Positions 18,341 to 26,961 of a stretch of 64,000 nt of DNA are shown here, piece after piece. The stretch is from JALZOC01 sp046734955 (GTDB lineage Bacteria > Acidobacteriota > Vicinamibacteria > Vicinamibacterales > 2-12-FULL-66-21). How positions within the stretch are numbered: the stretch's first letter is position 1; every line of letters begins with the position of its first letter. The stretch is from positions 1-64,000 of the forward strand of contig JBKPSH010000014.1 in assembly GCA_046734955.1 (NCBI GenBank), in the 5' to 3' direction. The notes under the pieces were generated by a model. It was not told where the DNA came from. It worked only from the letters and a program-made list of their open reading frames with translations, and made no database searches. Made by a program: the position numbers and the translations under genes.

Positions 18341-20077
18341 ATGACCGCGCGGGCGTGGCTGGGTGTGTCGTTCGCGGCGTTGTCGGCGGTTCTCAGTCAA
18401 GCGCCCGCGGAAACGTTGCCACCGACGGCGGAGCGCGCGTACCGGGTTGTCTCTACCCGGTTCGACGAGCGCGATGCCCTGTCGATCGTCTCTTTCATGG
18501 ATCAGTACTGGCGGATCGCGGGCAATCCAGGCTTCAACGCTTCGATCGATCATATCCGCGATCGTCTGGTGGCGGCCGGCTACGGCGGCGCGCCGAGCAA
18601 AGCGCCGGGTCACGTGCGCGTCGAGGAATTTCCGAACGCTGGGCGCGGGTGGGATTATCGAGTTGGAACGGTTGAATTCGACGGCGCTTCTGAGCCGCCG
18701 CTCTTATCACGCGAACGCGATCGCGTGTCGCTGGCAATCAACTCATTCTCTACTCCGCGGGGCGGGCTGGTTGCGCCGCTCATCGATCTCGGTAGCCGCA
18801 CAGCCAAAGACCACGAAACCTTGAAAGGCACGGTTGTCCTCGGCGACGCTCCTCTCGGCCGCCTGTGGCAGGACGCGGTAAAGGGTGCCGGCGCCGCAGG
18901 TGTGATCTCGACGGAGATTGCCCGTTACGTCCGTCCTGCTGATCCGGCCCGCATGTCGGAGGAAGAGAAGGATGTTTTGCAATGGGGAAGCATTCCCTAT
19001 GACGCAACGGCGAAGAGCTTCGGATTCAAAGCATCATGGCGGGCGGCGAACCGCTTGCGCGAACAAGCGAAACACGGACCGGTTCGTGTGCGTGTCACGG
19101 TTGAGTCTTCGTTTTACGACGGACCGAACCGTACGTTGATCGCTGAAATTCCTGGTCGATCACATCCGGACGAACGCGTCATCCTTGTAGCGCATGTCCA
19201 GGAACCGGGGGCGAACGACGACGGGAGCGGATGCGCTACGCTGTATGGACTTGCCCGTGCCCTTGTGTCGGCAATCGCCGCGGGCGAGTTGCCAAGGCCT
19301 GAGCGTACGCTGACCTTCATGTGGGTGGACGAAATGCGGGGAAGCCGGCAATGGATCTCCTCACATGCCACCGACGCTCGACGCGTGCAGTACATGTTCG
19401 CGATGGACATGACCGGTGAAGACACGGCAAAGACCGGCGGCACTTTTCTGATCGAAAAGGAGGCGGATCCGTCGGCCGTATGGTCGCGGCCGTCGGATCC
19501 GCACACCGAGTGGGGAGCCGGGAGGGTCGACGAACAGTCGTTGAGGGGAAGTCTTCTCAACGATCTTCATCTCGCTGTTTGCCTTCGCCGCGCCCGCGAT
19601 GCGAACTGGACCGTGCGGACGAATCCTTATGAGGGCGGTAGCGACCACACCGCCTTCGCAACTGCCGGAGTTCCTTCACTCCTGAACTGGCACTTCACCG
19701 ATCGCTATTACCACACGAATCAGGATCGCCTGGACAAAGTGAGCGCCGCCGAGATGAAGAGTGTCGCAATCGCCGTCGCGACCTCTGCATGGCTCCTCGC
19801 ATCGGCGGATGAGACCGATGCTTCGGCAGTGCTGAAAATGATCGCTGATGCGGGAGCGCGCCGGCTGGCGCTCGAGCGTAAGCAGGGTGCTGCGCTGGTC
19901 GCTCAGGCGGGCAACGCGGCGGCCGCGAGTGCCACCGAGCAGCGAGTGAGAACTGCGTGGATCAAGTGGTACGGCGAAGCGCTTGATAGTGTCGAGCGGC
20001 TGCCTGTCGGCGCGGCGGGTGACGCGTTGCGCCGCGGAATCACCGAGGCGAAAGCAGCGCTCGCTCAATCCAAGTAA
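18341..20077 (+). CDS. M28-family zinc aminopeptidase, exported
   Basis: A 578-aa peptidase. The N-terminus has a short hydrophobic stretch (about residues 4-20) ending near SQAPAET, consistent with export. A PA-like insert (VVLGDAPLGRLWQDAVKGAGAAGVIS) precedes the catalytic domain. Zinc-binding elements are LVAHVQEPGANDDGSGCA (His and Asp), MWVDEMRGSRQWI (Glu) and GGSDHTAFATAGVPSLLNWHF with a later YYHTNQD (Asp and His). All expected ligands appear present. The Gln-Glu-Pro after the first His, where many relatives have DxxG, is atypical. It is translationally linked to the HIRAN-like gene upstream. Confidence 0.87.
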   Translation: MTARAWLGVSFAALSAVLSQAPAETLPPTAERAYRVVSTRFDERDALSIVSFMDQYWRIAGNPGFNASIDHIRDRLVAAGYGGAPSKAPGHVRVEEFPNAGRGWDYRVGTVEFDGASEPPLLSRERDRVSLAINSFSTPRGGLVAPLIDLGSRTAKDHETLKGTVVLGDAPLGRLWQDAVKGAGAAGVISTEIARYVRPADPARMSEEEKDVLQWGSIPYDATAKSFGFKASWRAANRLREQAKHGPVRVRVTVESSFYDGPNRTLIAEIPGRSHPDERVILVAHVQEPGANDDGSGCATLYGLARALVSAIAAGELPRPERTLTFMWVDEMRGSRQWISSHATDARRVQYMFAMDMTGEDTAKTGGTFLIEKEADPSAVWSRPSDPHTEWGAGRVDEQSLRGSLLNDLHLAVCLRRARDANWTVRTNPYEGGSDHTAFATAGVPSLLNWHFTDRYYHTNQDRLDKVSAAEMKSVAIAVATSAWLLASADETDASAVLKMIADAGARRLALERKQGAALVAQAGNAAAASATEQRVRTAWIKWYGEALDSVERLPVGAAGDALRRGITEAKAALAQSK

Positions 20078-20101
20078 AGTGTGGCTGAGCCCGGAGCGCG
20101 G

Positions 20102-20107
20102 TAATAT
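20102..20107 (+). promoter_or_regulatory. TAATAT box just upstream of the SGNH hydrolase gene
   Basis: TAATAT ends 8 nt before the GTG at 20116 and there is no purine-rich ribosome binding site between them. This spacing would give a leaderless or nearly leaderless transcript, as at ndk. Confidence 0.3.
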
Positions 20108-20115
20108 CGTCCGGC

Positions 20116-20904
20116 GTGTCAAAGTCCATTGCCCTGCTATTGTTCGTCGTCGCGCTTTCGCAAACGACCGCCCCACTACGTCAAGGAGATCGGCCTGCGC
20201 CCCGTCGCGACCAGAACTCCAAGACCGCGCACCTCGAACTCGTCGACAAGGCGCGCAAAGGTGGCATCGATGTCTATTTCGTTGGTGATTCCATCGTACG
20301 GCGTTGGGGGGCGACCGATTATTCAGAGCTCCTGGCCAACTGGAAGGCAAACTTCTTCGGTTGGAACGCGGCGAACTTCGGCTGGGGCGCGGACCGCACT
20401 GAGAATATCCTCTGGCGTCTCGAGAACGGTGAATTGGACGGAGTGCACCCAAAGATCATAGTCATCCTGGCGGGGACCAATAATGTCGGGTCGCAACCCG
20501 GAGAGACCGAAGTCATTGAGGATACGACGCGCGGGGTCAAGGCAATCGTTGAGGTCTGCCGTCGGAAGGCGCCCGAAGCGACGATCGTGCTGACGGCGAT
20601 TTTTCCTCGCAACGACAACATGGCCGTGATGCCGGAGATCACTCGCATCAACGAGAACCTCGGGCGCCTCGCGGATGGGAAGAAAACGCGGTTTCTGAAC
20701 ATCAACGATCGACTCGCCGACAGCGACGGACGGCTATTCGAAGGCATGATGAACGAGCGCGACAAGCTGCATCCGACCTTGAAGGGCTATCAAGTCTGGG
20801 CCGACGCGCTCAAACCCCTGTTCACAGAATTGCTCGGTCCTCCCGCCGCTACCGATCACGCACCTCCTCCCACCGGCGACCCCAGCGCGCGCGGTCGGGG
20901 ATGA
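20116..20904 (+). CDS. Exported SGNH/GDSL-type hydrolase
   Basis: A 262-aa esterase or lipase-like enzyme of the SGNH fold, close to the PAF-acetylhydrolase beta/gamma group. Block I is FVGDSIVRRWG with the catalytic Ser, block II is NFGWGADRTENILWRLENG, block III is ILAGTNNVG, and block V is DKLHPTLKGYQVWA with the catalytic His. The N-terminus (about residues 1-18) is hydrophobic and ends near ALSQT, a probable signal peptide. Start is GTG. Natural substrate unknown; sugar or acyl esters are typical for the family. The tail after about residue 235 is Pro/Gly-rich and disordered. Confidence 0.88.
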   Translation: MSKSIALLLFVVALSQTTAPLRQGDRPAPRRDQNSKTAHLELVDKARKGGIDVYFVGDSIVRRWGATDYSELLANWKANFFGWNAANFGWGADRTENILWRLENGELDGVHPKIIVILAGTNNVGSQPGETEVIEDTTRGVKAIVEVCRRKAPEATIVLTAIFPRNDNMAVMPEITRINENLGRLADGKKTRFLNINDRLADSDGRLFEGMMNERDKLHPTLKGYQVWADALKPLFTELLGPPAATDHAPPPTGDPSARGRG

Positions 20905-20948
20905 AGAACGCACTCGACAGCCGCAGGCTGTGAAAAGATGATATCTGT

Positions 20949-23789
20949 ATGAACTCTCGCACACGCTCGCCGTTGGTGTTCTTCACGCTTGCGATCACGG
21001 CGCTGACCGGCCTCGCCGCCAGTGCCCAGCGCCCCGCCAGTACGGGTCCGCAGAATGCCCCGTTGACCGCCGTCGTTCCGGTCGATCCGCGAATTACCGT
21101 CGGCACGTTGCCAAATGGTCTTCGCTACTACCTGCGCGCGAATAAGCAGCCGCTGGGCCGCGCCGAGCTCAGGCTGGTTGTCAATGCGGGATCGATCCTC
21201 GAGGACGACGACCAGCGCGGTCTCGCGCATTTCGTCGAGCACATGTGCTTCAACGGGACGCAGCATTTTCCAAAACAGGATGTCGTCGCATTTCTGCAAT
21301 CAACCGGTATGCGGTTTGGTGCGCACATCAACGCCAACACCAGCTTCGACCAGACCGTCTTTCAACTGCGCATTCCAACCGATAATCCATCGGTCATCGA
21401 CCGATCGTTTCTGATCCTGGAAGACTGGGCCCACGCGGTCTCGTTCGAACCCAGCGAGATCGACAAGGAACGGGGCGTGATCCTCGAGGAGTGGCGGACC
21501 GGCCTCGGCGCCGGTGCGCGAATCCTCGATATTGAATTGCCTGTGCTGCTGAAGGATTCGCGCTACGCCGAACGACTCCCCATCGGCAAACCTGAAGTCA
21601 TCCGATCGTTTCCCTACGACCGGTTGAAGAAGTTCTACACCGATTGGTATCGGCCCGATCTCATGGCGGTGATCGCTGTCGGCGACTTCGATTCCTCCGC
21701 CGTGGAAGGGTTGATCCGATCGCATTTCGGATCCATCCCTGCGGCTGCCAATCCGCGACCGCGCTCCACTTACGGCGTTCCCGACCAGCCAGGCACTCGC
21801 TACGTCGTGGCCACCGATCCGGAAATGACGTCGACGACGATCAATGTATCGAGTATCAGGGGCGCGCCAGATCAGACCACCATCAATGCGTATCGTCAGA
21901 TGACGATCGAGCGCGTCTTCGCCGGTTTGTTGTCGGCCCGGTTGGCGGAAATCGCGCAGAAGCCCGACGCCCCGTTCCTCGATGCCGAAACGAGTCGAGG
22001 GCTGTTCGTGAACACGGCCGAGGCAACGACGCTGAGCGCCCTGGTACCGGAGAACGGTGTGGAACGCGGATTAGCGGCATTGTTCACCGAAGCCGATCGC
22101 GTCGCCCGTTTTGGATTCACCCAGACGGAGCTCGATCGATTCCGTCTCAGTTATCAGCAGGCCTTCGCGCAGCTTGCGGCATCGAATGACGAACACACGT
22201 CGGAGTCGCTCGCAGACGAATACATCAGAAACTTCATGCAGCAGGAGCCGATTCCCGGCATCGCGTACGAAAACGGGCTGGTGCAACGCTTCCTGCCGGA
22301 GATTACGCTGTCGGACATCAATAGCCTCGCGCGCGATTGGGTGCCCGATCGCAACCGCGTCGTTGTCGTGAGCGCGCCGAAGAAGGCAGGTATCACTGTC
22401 CCGGATGAGGCAAAGCTTGCCGCCATCATCAAGAACGCCGGCGGCGGCAATCTCACCGCCTATGTCGACAGCGTAAGCTCACGTCCGCTCCTGGAGAACG
22501 CACCCAAGCCCGGAACAGTGACCAGGACGTCGACCAAAGCGCCAGGCGTCACCGAGTGGACGCTATCGAACGGGGTGCGCGTCGTACTGGACCCCACCAC
22601 GTTCAAGCAGGACGAGATCCTGTTCCGTGCGTTCAGCCCCGGAGGCACGTCGCTCGCCAGCGATCAGGACTACGTTGCAGCGGAGACGGCTGACCGGATC
22701 GTCGCCGAGGGAGGACTCGGCAGTCTCAGCGAGATTGATTTGAGTAAGAAGCTCGCCGGAAAGACTGCGGTCGTGCGCCCGGAAATCGAAGAAATGTACG
22801 AAGGGCTCAGCGGCCGGACGCTCGGGCGCGATCTCGAAACGATGTTCCAGTTGATCTATCTCACGTTCACCGCACCGCGCGCGGATCCGGAAGCGTTTCG
22901 CGCCGCGACCGGCCAGTTGACGGCGGCGCTGGCGAACCGGCAGGCCCAGCCGGATGCTGCGTTCGAGGATGCGTTGAACGGCGCGATTACCCAGAATCAT
23001 CTTCGTGCCCGACCGATGAGTCAGGATCTCGTGGCGCAGATGAATCTCGACAAGTCCCTGGCGTTCTACAAGGATCGGTTCGCCGACGCGAGTGATTTCA
23101 CGTTCGTATTCGTGGGTAGCTTCGATCTGCCCACAATCAAGCCGCTGGTCGAGAAGTATCTTGCCAGTCTGCCGGCACTCCATCGCAAGGAGGCAGGTAA
23201 AGACGTCGGCATTCGGCCACCCTCTGGTGTGGTGGAGAAGGTGGTCAATAAAGGCACTACGCCCAAGAGCGAAGTCGGCGTCGTCCTTAGCGGTACGTTT
23301 CAAAACAATCAAAGGAATCGCATCGTCCTGCGCGCGATGGCGAATACGCTTGCCGGGAATCTGCAGCGAGTTCTCAGAGAGGATCTGGGCGGGACCTATG
23401 GTGTGAGCGTCGTGCCAGAGTTTACGAAGCGCCCGAACGAGGAGTATCGCATCACGGTTACGTTCGCATGCGACCCCGCGCGCACGCAGGATCTCGTCAA
23501 GGCACTCTTCAGCGTCGTCGACGATTTCAAAACCAACGGCCCAAGTGCGGGGCAGGCTGCCGACGCGCAGGCGGCCCTGCGGCGCGATCTCGAGACCGAC
23601 ACGCGGCAGAACGGTTATATCCTCAGTCAGCTGGTCTACGCGTATCAATATGACGAGCCGATCCCTGATCCGGCATCGTTGAAGCAGATCTACGACCAAC
23701 TCTCGGCGCCGTTGCTGCGCGATGCAGCGCGTCAGTATCTCGACACGAATCGCTACGTGAAGGTGCTGCTGTTCCCCGAAACGAAGTAG
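20949..23789 (+). CDS. Exported M16-family zinc peptidase (PqqL-like, duplicated)
   Basis: A 946-aa single-chain M16 peptidase with an active and an inactive half. The signal peptide covers about residues 1-26 (cut near ASAQ). The inverted zinc motif HFVEH (HxxEH) is in LAHFVEHMCFNGTQHFP at about residue 93. The distal Glu is expected about 76 residues on, in the region EIDKERGVILEEWRTG. The second half (from about 520) repeats the fold without HxxEH and contains RVLREDLGGTYGVSVVP, typical of the substrate-holding lobe. The length matches periplasmic PqqL-type proteins that digest imported peptides. No TonB receptor is next to it, so its partner is unknown. Confidence 0.93.
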   Translation: MNSRTRSPLVFFTLAITALTGLAASAQRPASTGPQNAPLTAVVPVDPRITVGTLPNGLRYYLRANKQPLGRAELRLVVNAGSILEDDDQRGLAHFVEHMCFNGTQHFPKQDVVAFLQSTGMRFGAHINANTSFDQTVFQLRIPTDNPSVIDRSFLILEDWAHAVSFEPSEIDKERGVILEEWRTGLGAGARILDIELPVLLKDSRYAERLPIGKPEVIRSFPYDRLKKFYTDWYRPDLMAVIAVGDFDSSAVEGLIRSHFGSIPAAANPRPRSTYGVPDQPGTRYVVATDPEMTSTTINVSSIRGAPDQTTINAYRQMTIERVFAGLLSARLAEIAQKPDAPFLDAETSRGLFVNTAEATTLSALVPENGVERGLAALFTEADRVARFGFTQTELDRFRLSYQQAFAQLAASNDEHTSESLADEYIRNFMQQEPIPGIAYENGLVQRFLPEITLSDINSLARDWVPDRNRVVVVSAPKKAGITVPDEAKLAAIIKNAGGGNLTAYVDSVSSRPLLENAPKPGTVTRTSTKAPGVTEWTLSNGVRVVLDPTTFKQDEILFRAFSPGGTSLASDQDYVAAETADRIVAEGGLGSLSEIDLSKKLAGKTAVVRPEIEEMYEGLSGRTLGRDLETMFQLIYLTFTAPRADPEAFRAATGQLTAALANRQAQPDAAFEDALNGAITQNHLRARPMSQDLVAQMNLDKSLAFYKDRFADASDFTFVFVGSFDLPTIKPLVEKYLASLPALHRKEAGKDVGIRPPSGVVEKVVNKGTTPKSEVGVVLSGTFQNNQRNRIVLRAMANTLAGNLQRVLREDLGGTYGVSVVPEFTKRPNEEYRITVTFACDPARTQDLVKALFSVVDDFKTNGPSAGQAADAQAALRRDLETDTRQNGYILSQLVYAYQYDEPIPDPASLKQIYDQLSAPLLRDAARQYLDTNRYVKVLLFPETK

Positions 23790-23826
23790 CCCGAAGCGCG
23801 GCACCAGCCTTGCACCTGAACCGCAC

Positions 23827-24714
23827 GTGGGAGCTCACGTTGAGCTAGGTCCGTCGGCTCAGAGAGCAGATCGCGTGCCCCTTGCGTCCGCGCAATTCGT
23901 GACGATTCGCCGCCCCGGCCGCGGGCCCGGAGTTCGAGCGTCACTGCTGAGCCTGCTGCAGTACAGGCACCTGTTCTGGGCGCTGACGCAGCATCGCATC
24001 CGCGTCCGCTACAAACAGTCGCTCCTCGGATTCGCCTGGGCTATCGTCCAGCCCTTGGCCTTGATGTTGATTTTCACGTTGGCGTTCGGCCGGATCGCCC
24101 GCGTTCCCAGCGATGGCGTGCCCTATCCATTGTTCGCCTTCAGCGGACTGCTGGTCTGGAGCTTTCTTTCGACCGGACTCAGCAATGCCGTGAACTCGCT
24201 CGTGGCCCACGCTCCGCTCATCACGAAGGTGTATTTTCCTCGTGAAATTCTGCCACTGACCTACCTCGCCTCGGCGCTTTTCGACTTTTGTATCGGTGGG
24301 CTCGTTCTCGCTGGACTCCTCGCGTACTACCGGCACATTCCAACGTGGACGGCGCTCTACGCGCTGCCGGTGATTGTGTTGCTGGCGGCGCTTGTCGCGG
24401 CAATCGGGTTCCTGCTGTCCGCAACCCACGTGCGATACCGCGATGTCGGCATCGCCGTACCGCTGTTCCTCTATCTGTGGTTGTTTGCGACGCCGGTTGG
24501 TTATCCGCTCTCGTCGGTTCCCGGCGCATACCGATCGTGGTTCCTCCTGAATCCCATGACTGGAATCGTCGAGAGCTTCCGCGGTGCGATCCTGCACGGC
24601 AGCACACCCGACGCGCGGCTTCTGACCGTGCCGCTGCTTGCAGTCGTAATTCTGCTGCCCGCCGCATACGCTGTTTTCAAGCGCGTCGAAACGACAATGG
24701 CCGACGTAATTTGA
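23827..24714 (+). CDS. ABC-2 type polysaccharide export permease (Wzm-like)
   Basis: Membrane half of an ABC exporter for surface polysaccharide. The 295-aa protein has about six membrane helices; the N-terminal interface segment is FWALTQHRIRVRYKQSLLGFAW, the usual start of Wzm/TagG proteins, and VYFPREILPL follows the second helix pair. GTG at 23827 gives a longer N-terminus than most relatives; a GTG at 23875 is possible. The ATPase gene starts 1 nt after the stop, so the two are coupled. Together they should export a lipid-linked glycan across the inner membrane. Confidence 0.9.
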   Translation: MGAHVELGPSAQRADRVPLASAQFVTIRRPGRGPGVRASLLSLLQYRHLFWALTQHRIRVRYKQSLLGFAWAIVQPLALMLIFTLAFGRIARVPSDGVPYPLFAFSGLLVWSFLSTGLSNAVNSLVAHAPLITKVYFPREILPLTYLASALFDFCIGGLVLAGLLAYYRHIPTWTALYALPVIVLLAALVAAIGFLLSATHVRYRDVGIAVPLFLYLWLFATPVGYPLSSVPGAYRSWFLLNPMTGIVESFRGAILHGSTPDARLLTVPLLAVVILLPAAYAVFKRVETTMADVI

Positions 24715-24715
24715 T

Positions 24716-25951
24716 ATGGCAACCGTTGTTGTGCGCTGCGACGGCGTGTCCAAGCGATACAGGGTGCGCCAACGCCGGAAGGCCGGCCGCGGGTTCGTGG
24801 AGCGATTCGTCGAACGGTTTTGGACGGGCGATGAAGATTTCTGGGCGCTCCGCCAAGTGAGCTTCGACGTGCGGCAAGGGGAGACGCTCGGAATCGTCGG
24901 CAGAAACGGCGCCGGGAAGAGCACGTTGCTGAAGCTGCTCGGTGGCATCACCTCGCCGAGCGAGGGACAGATTACGCTGGCAGGACGCCTGTGCGCGATG
25001 ATAGAGGTTGGATCCGGTTTTCATCCCGAACTCACGGGGCGCGAAAATGTGTTTCTGAGCGGCGCGATTCTCGGGATGCGCCGCCGCGAGATCGCTGCAC
25101 GCCTCGAACGCATCGGCGACTTCTCTGGCGTTGGCCCATTTCTGGATACGCCGGTCAAATACTATTCCAGCGGTATGTACGTTCGGCTCGGCTTCGCCAT
25201 TGCCGCGCACCTGCAGGCGGACATCCTGCTAGTTGACGAGGTCCTAGCCGTTGGCGATGTCGAGTTTCAGGCGCGGTGTCTCGAACGCATTCAGGAGTTG
25301 AAACGCCAGGGTACGACCATGCTGGTCGTTTCGCACGATCTCGGCGCCATCGAACAACTGTCGGATCGCGCGTTGCTCTTCGAGGCGGGTCGTATCGCCA
25401 CCGCCGGATCGCCCGCGGACGTGATTAGCGCCTACCAACGCTCAATCAGTGGAAGCGAGGCGGAAGTCGCGACGGACGTGGACGAGAACGGTGCCAGCCT
25501 TGCGCCGGGCGTTCGCGTCTCTGATCTCACGTTCCATGATCTCGACGGCGAGGCGACACTCACGCCGACCGCCGGATCGCCGCTCGTGGCGCGGGTGGAG
25601 TTGCTTTTCACGACAGTCGTCGCCGCGACGGTAACGCTGTCAGTCTACGACTTCGACGCGGGAACACTCCTGGCTCAGTGCGTGGGCGAAGTCGATCGCA
25701 CATACCTCGCTGACGAGCACGAAGTGCGAGTGGACTTCGTGATGCCGAAGCTGCTGTTAGCGCCCGGTGTCTACACGGTCGGAGTGACCGTCACACCGGC
25801 TGGCGCTTCGCGGCCGATGGCGTGGAGATTCGGACGCACCACCTTGTACGTCCAGGGTGGCAAGCACTCTCAAGGCGTGTTCATTCAGCCGTTCGAATGT
25901 CGCGTCTTACGGTCACCGAGAGCGGCTGCTGACGTGCTGCGACTCGCATGA
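24716..25951 (+). CDS. ABC exporter ATPase with C-terminal glycan-recognition domain (Wzt-like)
   Basis: Energises the permease encoded just upstream. The 411-aa protein has Walker A GRNGAGKST at about residues 62-70, the signature YSSGMYVRLGFA, and Walker B ILLVDEVLAVGD. The C-terminal part (about 250-395) is a beta-sandwich of the Wzt_C type, which in E. coli O8/O9a recognises the end-modified O-polysaccharide. Its presence suggests that a chain terminus is checked before export. The glycosyltransferase gene overlaps the stop by an ATGA (25948-25951). Confidence 0.92.
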   Translation: MATVVVRCDGVSKRYRVRQRRKAGRGFVERFVERFWTGDEDFWALRQVSFDVRQGETLGIVGRNGAGKSTLLKLLGGITSPSEGQITLAGRLCAMIEVGSGFHPELTGRENVFLSGAILGMRRREIAARLERIGDFSGVGPFLDTPVKYYSSGMYVRLGFAIAAHLQADILLVDEVLAVGDVEFQARCLERIQELKRQGTTMLVVSHDLGAIEQLSDRALLFEAGRIATAGSPADVISAYQRSISGSEAEVATDVDENGASLAPGVRVSDLTFHDLDGEATLTPTAGSPLVARVELLFTTVVAATVTLSVYDFDAGTLLAQCVGEVDRTYLADEHEVRVDFVMPKLLLAPGVYTVGVTVTPAGASRPMAWRFGRTTLYVQGGKHSQGVFIQPFECRVLRSPRAAADVLRLA

Positions 25952-26961
25952 TGCATTTGGCTCTGAACGGCGACAGCTGCCCGGATTCCGAGCTCCTACG
26001 GACGATCAGTCCGTCCGCCGGGCAGCGGGATTCGAAGCCACGGCCGGCCGCTTTGGCGTCGGTCGTGATCCCCTGCTATAACCACGCCCATTTCCTGCGC
26101 GAAGCAATTCAGAGTGCACTCGACCAGACATACCCTTGGATAGAAATCATCGTCGTGAACGACGGGTCGACCGACGACCCGCAACGCGTTGTCGCAGAGT
26201 TCCCGACGGTACGTTATATCGCACAGGAAAACCGCGGCCTCGCGGCCGCGCGGAACGCCGGTCTGGCACAGTGTCGCGGAGATCTCGTGGTGTTTCTCGA
26301 CGCTGACGATCGATTGCTCCCCGACGCGGTCGAGGCCGGGGCGCGCATGCTGGCCAGCAATGCTGCTCTAGGATTTGCCGTCGGATACAGCCGGTTGATC
26401 TCGCGCGACGGAGTTCCCCGGGCGACGACCAACCAGCCTGTGTCCGCCGGGGAAGATGCGTACGAGGCGCTACTCAGGCGCAATACGATCCGCAACCCGG
26501 CGACCGTCGTGTTCAGGCGTCGCCTCGTTGACGCGGTGGGCGGCTTCGCATCCGGCGCGGACGCATGCGCCGACTACGATTTGTACTTGCGAATCAGTCG
26601 CGATTATCCCGTCGCTTTCCACAACACCGTTGTTGCCGATTACCGCAGCCATGACACGAATATGTCCAATAACTCCGCGCGGATGCTGAGGGAAGCGCTT
26701 GTCGTGCTGCGTCGGCAACGGTCTCACCTCGTCAGCCGCTCGCAACGGGCGGCGTTCAGAGAGGGTGTCCGGAACATCCGCACCTACTACGGCGATCTCT
26801 TGACAATGCAAATCCGCGCTCGTCTCCGGGTGCGCTCCGAATGGAGTCGAGTGCTGCAGGATGTGGTCGCGATGATCCGGTGGCATCCGGCGGGCACGCT
26901 CAGGGAGCTGAGAAAAAAAATCACCGTGTTGTGGAAACGAGGTGCCCAGTACCCTGCGTGA
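25948..26961 (+). CDS. Family 2 glycosyltransferase
   Basis: A GT-A-fold transferase of 337 aa. Core motifs are SVVIPCYNHAHFLREAI, IIVVNDGSTDDP and, for the metal-binding DxD, VVFLDADDRLLPD. Acceptor-side elements include RNPATVVFRRRLVDAVGGF and YDLYLRIS. The first 35 residues are not part of the domain. It overlaps the ABC ATPase by 4 nt, so it belongs to the same glycan-export operon. Its last 41 bp overlap the 3' end of the opposing gene. Donor and acceptor sugars cannot be told. Confidence 0.9.
   Translation: MMHLALNGDSCPDSELLRTISPSAGQRDSKPRPAALASVVIPCYNHAHFLREAIQSALDQTYPWIEIIVVNDGSTDDPQRVVAEFPTVRYIAQENRGLAAARNAGLAQCRGDLVVFLDADDRLLPDAVEAGARMLASNAALGFAVGYSRLISRDGVPRATTNQPVSAGEDAYEALLRRNTIRNPATVVFRRRLVDAVGGFASGADACADYDLYLRISRDYPVAFHNTVVADYRSHDTNMSNNSARMLREALVVLRRQRSHLVSRSQRAAFREGVRNIRTYYGDLLTMQIRARLRVRSEWSRVLQDVVAMIRWHPAGTLRELRKKITVLWKRGAQYPA

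Noticed and set aside
22563..23804. 413-codon open frame antisense to the M16 peptidase
   Set aside because: Shadow of a clear gene with no start signal or motifs.
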